Shown here in pieces: positions 7,804 through 15,582 of a stretch of DNA of 37,413 nucleotides. Origin of the DNA: Candidatus Mediterraneibacter vanvlietii (GTDB lineage: Bacteria > Bacillota > Clostridia > Lachnospirales > Lachnospiraceae); the NCBI GenBank assembly GCA_019113645.1, contig DXGZ01000131.1:1-37413 (forward strand), written 5' to 3'. The number at the start of each line of letters is the position of its first letter. Within the stretch, counting starts at the first letter, position 1. The position numbers and the translations under genes are program-made. The notes below the pieces were generated by a model. It did no database searches. It was not told the origin of the DNA and saw only the letters and a list, made by a program, of their open reading frames with translations.

Positions 7804-8583
7804 ATGGCAGGATTTACATTTACAAAGGAAGATTCCCATACCGGAAGCCTGATTCTGGTATCCCCGGGATTTTCCCTTATGAAAATACCTGATGAGAGCA
7901 GGATGGCGCCGGCAGTGCCGGATCAGCCGGGCGTTCTTATGGACACAACAGCGGGGCTGCACCTGACAGAACTTCTGAACCATATTCGTTCCGGAAGGAA
8001 GATCACGGCGGTGAGCGGATTCCGCACACAGGAGGAACAGGAGCAGATCTGGAACGACAGTTTAAGAGAGAACGGACTGGAATTTACCCGGCAGTATGTG
8101 GCTGTCCCTGGGCACAGCGAGCACCAGACCGGGCTCGCCATTGATCTTGGTGAGAATAAGGAGCCGGTTGACTTCATCCGCCCGGCATTCCCCAGGTCGG
8201 GAATCTGTGAGCAGTTCCGGCAGGAAGCTCCGAAGTTCGGATTCATAGAGCGGTATCGGAAAGGGAAGGAGCCGGTAACCGGAATCAGCGAGGAACCGTG
8301 GCATTTCCGATATGTGGGATACCCTCATTCCGCAATCATGGCTGAGCGGAATCTGACGCTTGAAGAATACATTTCCTTCCTCAAAAGCACTACGGATCAG
8401 GAGCGTCCCTTCTATTATAATTGCGGCGCGAAAGAGATGATGATCTTCTATGTACCGGTGGACGAGCGGGCGGACATTAAGCTGCCCAAAGGGATGACGT
8501 GCCGGTTTTCAGGAACCAATGAGGGCGGAGTTGTCGTGACAGCCGAGCATAACAGGCAAAATGGAGATGGAGAACAGAGATGA
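7804..8583 (+). CDS. vanXY: VanXY-type D,D-dipeptidase/D,D-carboxypeptidase
   Basis: The 259-aa product is an M15-family zinc peptidase. The zinc ligands are in SEHQTGLAID (His107 and Asp114) and in EPWH (catalytic Glu164, ligand His167); SGFRT at 71-75 carries the conserved Arg. No signal peptide or membrane anchor is present, which fits cytoplasmic VanXY rather than membrane-bound VanY. VanXY removes D-Ala-D-Ala dipeptide and the terminal D-Ala of pentapeptide precursors, so only D-Ser-ended precursors remain. About 65 residues after the catalytic core match the extra C-terminal part of VanXY(G)-like proteins as I remember them. Start follows AAGGAGGGAGAAACAG. Its stop overlaps the next start by ATGA, so translation is likely coupled. 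Confidence 0.88.
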   Translation: MAGFTFTKEDSHTGSLILVSPGFSLMKIPDESRMAPAVPDQPGVLMDTTAGLHLTELLNHIRSGRKITAVSGFRTQEEQEQIWNDSLRENGLEFTRQYVAVPGHSEHQTGLAIDLGENKEPVDFIRPAFPRSGICEQFRQEAPKFGFIERYRKGKEPVTGISEEPWHFRYVGYPHSAIMAERNLTLEEYISFLKSTTDQERPFYYNCGAKEMMIFYVPVDERADIKLPKGMTCRFSGTNEGGVVVTAEHNRQNGDGEQR

Positions 8584-9674
8584 GGAAGAGAGAATATCCG
8601 GGCGTTGATCTGTTCCGGATGGCAGCTGCCGTGATGGTAATCGCCATCCACACGGCGTCGCTCTCCGTGTGGAACGATACGGCTGATTTCATGATTACGT
8701 ATTGTCTCGGCCGTGTCGCCGTGCCGTTTTTCTTCATGGTGACCGGGTTCTTTGTCCTGGGACCTTATCTGGCGGAGCAGGCGGGAAAGAAGCGCGCGGC
8801 CAAAAGTATCAGTGCCGCCGGAGCCAAAAGCAGCACATCCCGCAGCAGCGCGCGGCTCGCCAGATTCTTCCGGAAGAATATCCTGATCTATCTGGGAGTT
8901 ACACTTCTGTATCTTCCGCTCGCCGTTTATTCCGGGAATCTTCCGCACAGCATCGGCGAGGCGCTGAAGATGCTGGTGTTTGACGGTACATTTTATCATC
9001 TCTGGTACTTCCCGGCAGTGCTTCTCGGACTTGCGCTGACAGCAGGTATTTCAAAACTGTCCGTGAAAGCGGCAGCTGTCCTGTCGGTGACTGCCTATGT
9101 GATCGGAGTGTCTGGCGACAGCTGGTACGGACTTGCTGAAAGGATACCGTTTCTGGACACTGTATACCAGGGCATATTTGAATTCACCAGTTACACGCGA
9201 AACGGCATATTTTTCGCACCGCTGTTCCTGATGCTCGGGGCGGCAGTATCCCGGGTCAGAATATCCAGATCAGCCTGCCGCCTGGGATGCGCGGTCTCTG
9301 TGCTGATTCTGCTGCTGGAAGGTTACTTCACATATACAAGTCACATTCAGAGGCATAACAGTATGTATTTTGCCCTTCCCTTTGTCATGTTTTTCCTGTT
9401 CAGGATTCTGCTAGACGTGCGGGGAAAATCGCCGGGAGGGGTACGGGACTGCTCCATGCTGATTTATATTCTGCATCCTGCCGTGATTGTGGCGGTGCGC
9501 GGTGCAGCGGATGTGACGCATACAACGAAATGGCTGGTGGACAATACGCTGATTGAGTTCGCGGCAGTCAGCCTTGCCGCATGGATTCTTTCTTATATTA
9601 TACAGAAGATATGGCGCGGGCACACGGTCAGAAGCCGGATGGCGCGCGCCGGATCAGGGAAAGGTGGGAGATAA
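8580..9674 (+). CDS. vanTm: VanT membrane half: acyltransferase-3-like integral membrane protein
   Basis: The 364-aa product is an acyltransferase_3 (OafA/WecH-like) membrane protein with about ten hydrophobic segments. The N terminus, YPGVDLFRMAAAVMVIAIHT, has the family R-x10-H pattern (Arg13, His24). It corresponds to the N-terminal membrane domain of VanT serine racemases, which is thought to aid L-Ser uptake. Here the ORF ends in TAA immediately before the ATG of the racemase and in the same reading frame, so the two halves of a normally fused VanT are separate cistrons. A short Ala/Ser/Lys-rich cytoplasmic loop lies at about 67-95. The start overlaps the vanXY stop by 4 nt. The symbol vanTm is borrowed from usage for split forms and should be taken loosely. 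Confidence 0.85.
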   Translation: MRKREYPGVDLFRMAAAVMVIAIHTASLSVWNDTADFMITYCLGRVAVPFFFMVTGFFVLGPYLAEQAGKKRAAKSISAAGAKSSTSRSSARLARFFRKNILIYLGVTLLYLPLAVYSGNLPHSIGEALKMLVFDGTFYHLWYFPAVLLGLALTAGISKLSVKAAAVLSVTAYVIGVSGDSWYGLAERIPFLDTVYQGIFEFTSYTRNGIFFAPLFLMLGAAVSRVRISRSACRLGCAVSVLILLLEGYFTYTSHIQRHNSMYFALPFVMFFLFRILLDVRGKSPGGVRDCSMLIYILHPAVIVAVRGAADVTHTTKWLVDNTLIEFAAVSLAAWILSYIIQKIWRGHTVRSRMARAGSGKGGR

Positions 9675-10817
9675 ATGTATCAGAAGAGCCGTGCGTGGAT
9701 TGAACTGGATTTTAATCATCTCAGAAATAATGTTCTGGAGTTTCAGAAAATACTTCCCGCAGAGTGTGAACTCATGCCCGCGGTGAAAGCGGATGCATAC
9801 GGGCACGGGGCGGTTCCGGTGTGCACTGCGCTGCAGGATATGGGAATCCGGAATTTCTGCGTTGCGTCCGCGGAGGAGGGTGCAGAGCTCAGGCAGGCCG
9901 GCATCCGGGGAGAGATCCTGGTTCTGGGGTACACCCATCCGGAGCTGTTCGGGGGTCTGCTGGAATACGGACTTACCCAGACCGTGATCGACCTGGAGTA
10001 TGCCCGGCTGCTGGATCAGTTCGGGAGAGAGCGGCGCCGCCATGTCGCGGCCCACGTCAGCGTAGATACCGGGATGCACCGGCTGGGAGAGCGGAGCACG
10101 GACGTGGAACGCATCCTTGATATATGGAAGCAGGATAACCTGGATATTACAGGCGTCTTCTCCCATCTGTGTGTATCAGACGGGAATTCGGAAGCGGACA
10201 GAAGATTCACCACAGAGCAGATCAGGAAATATGAGACACTGATCGCCGCGCTGCATCGCGCGGGAATCAGCGGGTTTAAGACCCATCTTCAGGGGAGTTA
10301 CGGGATACTGAATTATCCAGAACTGAAGTATGACTATGCGCGCCCGGGGATCGCCCTCTATGGTGTGCTCAGCAGCACAGGTGATTCTGTCCGGAGCGGC
10401 GTGGACCTGCAGCCCGTGCTCTCTCTGAAAGCGAGGATAGAGTGCGTGCACCGCCTACACGCCGGGGAGGCTCTCGGATACGGGCTCACCTACACGGCAG
10501 AGCGGGAAATGAAAACAGCCGTGATCTCGGTGGGATACGCAGACGGAATCCCGCGCCGGCTCTCCAACAGAGGGTATGCGCTTGTTAATGGGAAGAAGGC
10601 TCCCGTGATCGGGAGAATCTGTATGGATCAGATGTTCCTGGATGTGACAGAGATTCCGGATGCAGCGCCGGGGGATGAGGCGGTGCTGATCGGAAGATCA
10701 GGGAAAGAACAGATATCAGCGCCGCAGGTCGCCGTGTGGACGGATACGATATCAAATGAACTCCTGAGCCGTCTCGGGGCGAGGCTTCAGCGTGTCGCCC
10801 CGCAGAAAAGATGCTGA
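9675..10817 (+). CDS. vanTr: VanT racemase half: PLP-dependent serine/alanine racemase
   Basis: The 380-aa enzyme is an alanine-racemase-fold protein. VKADAYGHG gives the PLP lysine (Lys38), LGYGLTY the opposing catalytic Tyr269, and RICMDQ (315-320) the C-terminal domain motif. At the position of Tyr354 of Geobacillus Alr (context TINYE) it has TISNE with Asn361; from memory, structural work on VanT(G) tied an Asn at this site to serine use. Together with the context this favours serine racemase producing D-Ser for VanG. A strong Shine-Dalgarno, AGGTGGGAG, lies inside the end of the membrane-half gene and the ATG follows its TAA directly, so independent initiation is well supported. No membrane segment is present. 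Confidence 0.9.
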   Translation: MYQKSRAWIELDFNHLRNNVLEFQKILPAECELMPAVKADAYGHGAVPVCTALQDMGIRNFCVASAEEGAELRQAGIRGEILVLGYTHPELFGGLLEYGLTQTVIDLEYARLLDQFGRERRRHVAAHVSVDTGMHRLGERSTDVERILDIWKQDNLDITGVFSHLCVSDGNSEADRRFTTEQIRKYETLIAALHRAGISGFKTHLQGSYGILNYPELKYDYARPGIALYGVLSSTGDSVRSGVDLQPVLSLKARIECVHRLHAGEALGYGLTYTAEREMKTAVISVGYADGIPRRLSNRGYALVNGKKAPVIGRICMDQMFLDVTEIPDAAPGDEAVLIGRSGKEQISAPQVAVWTDTISNELLSRLGARLQRVAPQKRC

Positions 10818-10825
10818 AATGAAAA

Positions 10826-10850
10826 ACAGGGGAGTATTATACTCCCCTGT
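10826..10850 (-). terminator. Intrinsic terminator of the sdpRI-like operon, containing the sdpI stop
   Basis: ACAGGGGAGTA (10826-10836) and TACTCCCCTGT (10840-10850) form an 11-bp stem around TTA. Read on the minus strand the loop is the TAA stop of the sdpI-like gene and TTTTCATTT follows, a fair U-tract. In the plus direction (end of the van operon) no U-tract follows, so it may serve that operon only as a 3' stabiliser. Confidence 0.75.
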
Positions 10851-11490
10851 GGAACAGCCAGAAAGAATAGACAGCAGGGATACCGGCAGAGAGAACAATG
10901 ACAGCGGTGAAAATCACCCAGAACATTGTACTGTTGCCTGCCAGTTCTCCGAAAAAACCGCTTACGATCATCACAATGCCGCTTGCGATAAAGAGCTTTC
11001 CGCCAAGCCTGTGGGTCCGATTCCAGTTCTCCTGACTGTTGAGCGTCCACGGAAGCTTGATCCCTACTGTGTAATTCTGCTGGAGCTTTGGCATATAATT
11101 GCCAAGCGCGATGAATACGACTCCAATCAGCACGAAGGCGATCACCGAGACATTGACGTCGCTTCCCATCGCTGCAAGATATGTGATGCCGTTTGTCACA
11201 AGCGACACAATCGGGATGATCCAGAATATCAGCAGCATTGGTTTCCGGTGAATGTTTTTGCGTTTCGGATCATTGAGCGTAATCACGCATGTGAATACAT
11301 GGATAGCCGCCAGCAGGCAGGGCAGCCCGAATACAGCGAAAGTCTTGCCGGACCATCCGTTTGCCTGGCCGTCAGCGCCCCAGTGTGTGGCAATCTGATC
11401 CGGAAGCTGATTCCAGAGGATCAGCCCTGCTATAATAGGAAGAAGTGTAATTAAAGTTGTGATAATCAATAGTTTTCTATATTCCTTCAT
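10837..11490 (-). CDS. SdpI-family integral membrane protein
   Basis: The 217-aa product matches the SdpI family (DUF1648 plus SdpI domain), with six or so hydrophobic segments. The DUF1648 motif LPDQIATHWGADGQANGWSG follows the first helix, and ALGNYMPKLQQNYTVGIKLP with NRTHRLGGKLF marks the second domain. In Bacillus subtilis SdpI protects against the SdpC toxin and sequesters the repressor SdpR. Here the start, ATG at 11490, overlaps the upstream repressor stop as ATGA and follows GAAAGGAG, so the pair is translationally coupled. No sdpC-like toxin gene is in the window; a role in sensing an envelope-active peptide is inference. Confidence 0.9.
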   Translation of the reverse strand: MKEYRKLLIITTLITLLPIIAGLILWNQLPDQIATHWGADGQANGWSGKTFAVFGLPCLLAAIHVFTCVITLNDPKRKNIHRKPMLLIFWIIPIVSLVTNGITYLAAMGSDVNVSVIAFVLIGVVFIALGNYMPKLQQNYTVGIKLPWTLNSQENWNRTHRLGGKLFIASGIVMIVSGFFGELAGNSTMFWVIFTAVIVLSAGIPAVYSFWLFHRGV

Positions 11491-11759
11491 TCTGAAACAT
11501 CTCCTTTCAGATCGGACAGCCATACCATAATTTCTTCTACGACTGTCAGATTTAATTCATAAAAAATAAAATTTTTTTCACGCGTTTCGCGTACCAGATC
11601 CGCTTTTTTAAGAATTTTCAGATGATAGGAGACTGTTGCCTGAGTCATATCAAAGTGACCGGCAATCTCGCCGGCAGAAAGCCTCCCGTTTTTTAACAGA
11701 ACCAGTATTTCTCTCCGGACCGGATCTGACAATGCTTTAAAAGTTTCTGCAAAGCTCAA
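11487..11759 (-). CDS. ArsR/SdpR-type autorepressor
   Basis: This 90-aa winged-helix protein belongs to the ArsR superfamily, SdpR branch. The recognition region GEIAGHFDMTQATVSYHLKI and the wing TREKNFIFYEL are clear, and no cysteine metal site is present, so it is not a metal sensor. The start is TTG at 11759: the codon before it in frame is TGA, so no earlier start is possible, and AAAGGAAG lies 7 nt upstream. A better-placed ATG with AAAGGAGG nearby is out of frame and opens a 14-codon ORF across this start. Two palindromes sit in the promoter just upstream, consistent with autorepression. Confidence 0.88.
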   Translation of the reverse strand: MSFAETFKALSDPVRREILVLLKNGRLSAGEIAGHFDMTQATVSYHLKILKKADLVRETREKNFIFYELNLTVVEEIMVWLSDLKGDVSE

Positions 11760-11781
11760 TCAGCCACTTCCTTTCCTTCAT
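11737..11781 (-). other. Possible 14-codon leader ORF overlapping the repressor start
   Basis: An ATG with a strong AAAGGAGG ribosome site opens MKERKWLIELCRNF and ends at TAA inside the repressor gene, in a different frame. It spans the repressor's TTG start and its Shine-Dalgarno. Its translation would load or mask the TTG start, so it could tune repressor level. No conservation evidence is available here. Confidence 0.35.
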
Positions 11782-11819
11782 GTACCTCCTTTGACAACAG
11801 ATTCAGAAAGCATCGATGC

Positions 11820-11894
11820 AGTGTTTACATATAAACACTTTGTATTTAGAAATATTTCTAAATACTTTATAGCACTGAGACATTGCAAAGTCAA
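11820..11894 (-). promoter_or_regulatory. Promoter of the sdpRI-like operon with two operator palindromes
   Basis: On the minus strand TTGACT (11889-11894), a 17-nt spacer and TATAAA (11866-11871) form a good sigma-A promoter. Directly after the -10 lies a perfect 24-bp palindrome, GTATTTAGAAAT joined to its complement (11842-11865), at the expected transcription start. A second inverted repeat, AGTGTTTA-N4-TAAACACT (11820-11839), follows. The first is the natural operator of the ArsR-type repressor; the second could be a second operator or a leader hairpin. Confidence 0.78.
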
Positions 11895-11938
11895 CATGTG
11901 AAATCTAAATAATATGAAATCTTAATAACGGAAGTTTA

Positions 11939-11967
11939 TTGACATGGAAAAAGGTTGCGCATACAAT
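11939..11967 (+). promoter_or_regulatory. Near-consensus sigma-A promoter of the ABC exporter operon
   Basis: TTGACA at 11939-11944, a 17-nt spacer and TACAAT at 11962-11967 match the sigma-A consensus in 11 of 12 positions. The exporter start lies about 45 nt downstream of the -10. The -10 is overlapped by the MarR-type operator that follows. Confidence 0.88.
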
Positions 11968-11985
11968 AGTTGTATCTACAACTAT
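11966..11985 (+). promoter_or_regulatory. MarR-type operator palindrome
   Basis: ATAGTTGTA and TACAACTAT form perfect 9-bp arms around TC. The TTGTA-N2-TACAA core is typical of MarR-family operators. It covers the end of the -10 and the start site, so binding would block initiation. The MarR gene at the end of the operon is the obvious ligand-sensing partner. Confidence 0.8.
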
Positions 11986-12012
11986 AACGAGTGAATGAAA
12001 GGAAGATTGCTC

Positions 12013-13740
12013 ATGCTTCGCCGTATTTTTTCCTATTCCGGACAGTATAAAAAATATCTTGTGCTGGCAGCACTGTGCATTACATGCGAGTCGCTGTTTG
12101 AACTGCTGATTCCGCTTATCATGGCTGATATCGTGGATGTCGGGGTGGCATCCGGTGATACGGCCTATATCTTTCAAAAAGGAGGCTGGATGCTGGTCTG
12201 CGCGGCGGCAGCCCTGATCCTTGGGATCGGCAGCGCCCGGTTTTCTGCCACAGCAGGGCAGGGACTCGGAGCTAATCTGAGGGAGGCTGAGTATGCCCGA
12301 CTGCAGCAGTTCTCATTTGCGAATGTGGACCACTTCCAGATTTCATCGCTTATTACCCGGATGACAAGTGATGTGACGAATATCCAGAACAGCATATCAA
12401 GCGGGATGCGGCCGGCATGCAGGGGACCTGTCATGCTGGTGGCTGCCACAGGAGTCGCATTTTCCATCAATGGAAACCTGGCCCTTGTGTTTCTTGTTGC
12501 CCTGCCGACCCTGGCGCTCTGTCTGGGACTGATTATCAAAAACGTGCGTCCGCTCTATACAAAAATGCAGGGCGCCATTGATCTTGTGAACCGCATTATA
12601 CAGGAGAATCTGACGGCAGTACGCGTGGTGAAGGCCTATGTCCGCGGGACATACGAGATCGGGAAATTCAATGAGGTCAATACGAACCTGCAGACCCAGT
12701 CCGAACGCGCGTTTAAGCTCGCCATGACGAACATGGCGGCCATGCAGTTTGTCATGTATGGAACCATCATCAGCATTCTGTGGTTCGGAGGCGGAATGAT
12801 TCAGGTCGGAACCATGCAGGTCGGCGAGCTGACCGGGTTTTTAAGCTACGTGCTCCAGATTCTGAATTCGCTTATGATGATTTCCAATATTTTCCTGATG
12901 CTGACAAGGTCACTGGCCTCCGGAAAACGAATCATCGAAGTGCTGGATGAGGAGATTGACATTACAGAAGAAGATGCGGAGAATATCGAGGTAAAGAGCG
13001 GAGAGATTGAATTCCGTCATGTATATTTTAAATATAAGAAAGAAGCCAGGGAGTATGTTCTTTCAGATATTAATCTGCATATCGGCGCAGGGCAGACCGT
13101 GGGCATAGTCGGGCAGACCGGTTCCGCCAAGACGACCCTGGTTCAGCTGATTCCAAGACTGTATGACATCTCATCCGGCGAACTTCTGATTGACGGGGTA
13201 CCGGTGAAAAAATATCCTCTGAAACATCTGAGAGATTCCATTGCCATGGTGCTTCAGAAAAATACACTGTTTTCAGGGACGCTCCGGGAAAATCTGCTCT
13301 GGGGTGACAAAGATGCCTCTCAGGAAGAGATTGAGGAGGCATGCCGGATCGCCGGAGCGGATGAGTTTATCGGCAGACTGGAGAAAGGATATGATACGGA
13401 GATGGGACAGGGCGGCGTGAATGTATCAGGAGGACAGAAGCAGAGACTGTGCATAGCCCGTGCCATACTGAAGAAACCAAAGGTGCTGATTCTTGATGAT
13501 TCCACCAGTGCCGTGGATACCGCGACAGAGACGGGAATCCGGCAGCAGCTTGCGGAAAAACTGCCTCATATGACGAAGATTATCATAGCTCAGCGAATCT
13601 CTTCTGTGTGTCACGCAGATCAGATCGTAGTACTGGAAGATGGCAGAATCAGAGGGATTGGCACGCATGAAGAGCTGCTTGCGGATAATCAGATCTATCA
13701 GGAGATCTACGATTCCCAGAAGGAAGGAGCTGATCTGTAA
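12013..13740 (+). CDS. Heterodimeric ABC exporter, subunit with degenerate ATP site
   Basis: The 575-aa half-transporter has a six-helix type-1 exporter domain followed by a nucleotide-binding domain. The NBD motifs are Walker A GQTGSAKTT, signature VSGGQKQR and Walker B LILDDS, where the catalytic Glu is Asp, and the switch residue in IIIAQRISS is Gln instead of His. These changes mark the degenerate-site half of a heterodimer of the BmrCD/TM287-288 type, which exports drugs or peptides. Start chosen at 12013, because AAAGGAAG lies 7 nt upstream; an ATG at 11995 has no ribosome site. The stop overlaps the next start by one base (TAATG). Confidence 0.93.
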   Translation: MLRRIFSYSGQYKKYLVLAALCITCESLFELLIPLIMADIVDVGVASGDTAYIFQKGGWMLVCAAAALILGIGSARFSATAGQGLGANLREAEYARLQQFSFANVDHFQISSLITRMTSDVTNIQNSISSGMRPACRGPVMLVAATGVAFSINGNLALVFLVALPTLALCLGLIIKNVRPLYTKMQGAIDLVNRIIQENLTAVRVVKAYVRGTYEIGKFNEVNTNLQTQSERAFKLAMTNMAAMQFVMYGTIISILWFGGGMIQVGTMQVGELTGFLSYVLQILNSLMMISNIFLMLTRSLASGKRIIEVLDEEIDITEEDAENIEVKSGEIEFRHVYFKYKKEAREYVLSDINLHIGAGQTVGIVGQTGSAKTTLVQLIPRLYDISSGELLIDGVPVKKYPLKHLRDSIAMVLQKNTLFSGTLRENLLWGDKDASQEEIEEACRIAGADEFIGRLEKGYDTEMGQGGVNVSGGQKQRLCIARAILKKPKVLILDDSTSAVDTATETGIRQQLAEKLPHMTKIIIAQRISSVCHADQIVVLEDGRIRGIGTHEELLADNQIYQEIYDSQKEGADL

Positions 13741-15554
13741 TGGCAAAATATACGGGATATAAACGGCCGAAAAATACAGGAAAAACACTGGCAGAACTGT
13801 TTCACTATATGGGATATTACAGATGGATGCTTCTGGTTGTGGCAGTGCTTGTACTGATCAGTACCGGAGCGAGTGTGGCGGGAACCTATCTGTTGAAGCC
13901 CGTGATCAATGATTTCATTCTGCCGGGGGATATCAGTGGCCTGATTCTGGCGCTGGCAGGTATGGGAATCATGTATCTGTGCGGTGCGTTGTCTACTTTC
14001 GGATACAACCGGCTTATGGTAAAGACATCACAGAAGGTTGTAGGGGATATCCGGCGGGATCTGTTCGCGCATGTACAGCGCCTTCCGCTGAATTACTTTG
14101 ACACACATACTCATGGAGAAATGATGAGCAGGTTCACCAATGATGTTGATACCATACAGGAAGCCCTGAACAACAGTTTCACCATGGTGATACAAAGTTC
14201 CCTTACACTGGCAGGCACGGTTGTCATGCTTCTGGTGCTGAATGTGAATATGGCACTGATTGTGATTGTGTTTCTGTGCATCATGTTCGGGTTTATCAAA
14301 TGGAATGGAAAGCGGAGCAAGATGTATTTTGACCGGCAGCAGGAATATCTGGCAGGCATTAACGGATTTGCAGAGGAAATGGTTGCCGGACAGAAAGTCG
14401 AGAAGATTTTCAATCATGAGGAAGAGGATATGAAAGTATTCCGGAAGAAAAACGAAGATCTGAGAATCGCGTCTACCAGGGCGCTGGCTTATTCTTCCAT
14501 GATGGTTCCGAGTATTGTCAGTTTGTCTTATGGCTGTTATGCGGTTTCCGCCTGTGCCGGCGGACTGCTCGCTATTGCGGGCATGATGGACCTGGGAAGT
14601 CTGGCCGCGTACCTGGTCTATGTCAGACAGAGCGCCATGCCGCTGAACCAGTTCACCCAGCAGGTCAATTTTATTTTGTCTGCTCTGGCGGGAGCGGAGC
14701 GGATTTTTGAAATGATGCATGAGGAGCCGGAGGTGGATGAGGGAACGGTTACGCTGGTACAGACAGGAGAAGCAGGGAGAGAATATGCCTGGAAAGATCA
14801 GGAAGGCGTGCTGACCCCGTTAAGAGGGGATGTACGTTTTGAAGATGTAGTGTTTGGCTATGTACCCCGGAAAAAAGTGCTCTCAGGCATCAGTCTTTAT
14901 GCGAAGCCGGGACAGAAGATCGCGTTTGTAGGTTCTACAGGAGCCGGAAAGACGACGATTATCAATCTGATAAACCGTTTTTATGAAATACAGAGCGGAA
15001 GAATCCTGTATGACGGCATAGATATCCGTAAGATACGAAAGGATGATCTGAGAAAATCCCTGGCCATGGTAATTCAGGATACCCACCTGTTTACCGGGAC
15101 TATTATGGACAATATCCGGTACGGCCGCCTGGATGCTTCGGATGAGGAAGTGGTGGAGGCCGCGAAGCTGGCAAATGCTGATTCCTTTATCCGCAGACTG
15201 CCGGATGGATATCAGACCATGCTCTACAGTGACGGCAGCAATCTTTCTCAGGGCCAGCGGCAGCTTCTGGCGATTGCCCGGGCGGCGGTGGCAAAGCCCC
15301 CGGTGCTTATTCTTGACGAGGCAACGTCCTCTATTGATACCAGGACAGAGCGTCTGATTGAAAAAGGCATGGATGCGATCATGGAGGGACGGACGGTTTT
15401 TGTAATCGCGCACAGGCTCTCAACAGTCCGAAACTCAAAAGCGATTATGGTGCTGGAGCATGGACGTATCATAGAGAGGGGAAGCCACGAAGAACTGCTG
15501 GAACAGAGGGGAAGATACTATCAGCTCTATACCGGAATGGATGAACTGGAGTAA
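13740..15554 (+). CDS. Heterodimeric ABC exporter, catalytic subunit
   Basis: The 604-aa partner subunit has the same membrane-plus-NBD layout but canonical catalytic residues: Walker A GSTGAGKTT, Walker B LILDEATSS with Glu, and the H-loop FVIAHRLSTV. Its own signature is LSQGQRQLL. Paired with the degenerate partner it gives the usual asymmetric dimer with one active site. A longer stretch before the NBD (about residues 330-360) links the domains. Its start overlaps the upstream stop, so the two subunits are made together. Export of antimicrobials or membrane-active compounds is the family expectation; the substrate is unknown. Confidence 0.94.
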   Translation: MAKYTGYKRPKNTGKTLAELFHYMGYYRWMLLVVAVLVLISTGASVAGTYLLKPVINDFILPGDISGLILALAGMGIMYLCGALSTFGYNRLMVKTSQKVVGDIRRDLFAHVQRLPLNYFDTHTHGEMMSRFTNDVDTIQEALNNSFTMVIQSSLTLAGTVVMLLVLNVNMALIVIVFLCIMFGFIKWNGKRSKMYFDRQQEYLAGINGFAEEMVAGQKVEKIFNHEEEDMKVFRKKNEDLRIASTRALAYSSMMVPSIVSLSYGCYAVSACAGGLLAIAGMMDLGSLAAYLVYVRQSAMPLNQFTQQVNFILSALAGAERIFEMMHEEPEVDEGTVTLVQTGEAGREYAWKDQEGVLTPLRGDVRFEDVVFGYVPRKKVLSGISLYAKPGQKIAFVGSTGAGKTTIINLINRFYEIQSGRILYDGIDIRKIRKDDLRKSLAMVIQDTHLFTGTIMDNIRYGRLDASDEEVVEAAKLANADSFIRRLPDGYQTMLYSDGSNLSQGQRQLLAIARAAVAKPPVLILDEATSSIDTRTERLIEKGMDAIMEGRTVFVIAHRLSTVRNSKAIMVLEHGRIIERGSHEELLEQRGRYYQLYTGMDELE

Positions 15555-15582
15555 TAGATTCAGCTGAAAAGGAGAACATGAA

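Noticed and set aside
9654-9690. Frameshift between VanT halves
   Set aside because: Both halves are in the same frame with only a TAA between; no insertion or deletion is needed to join them.
10792-11454. 220-codon plus-strand frame across the sdpI-like gene
   Set aside because: Antisense to a clear SdpI membrane protein; starts inside the racemase gene end and has no domain.
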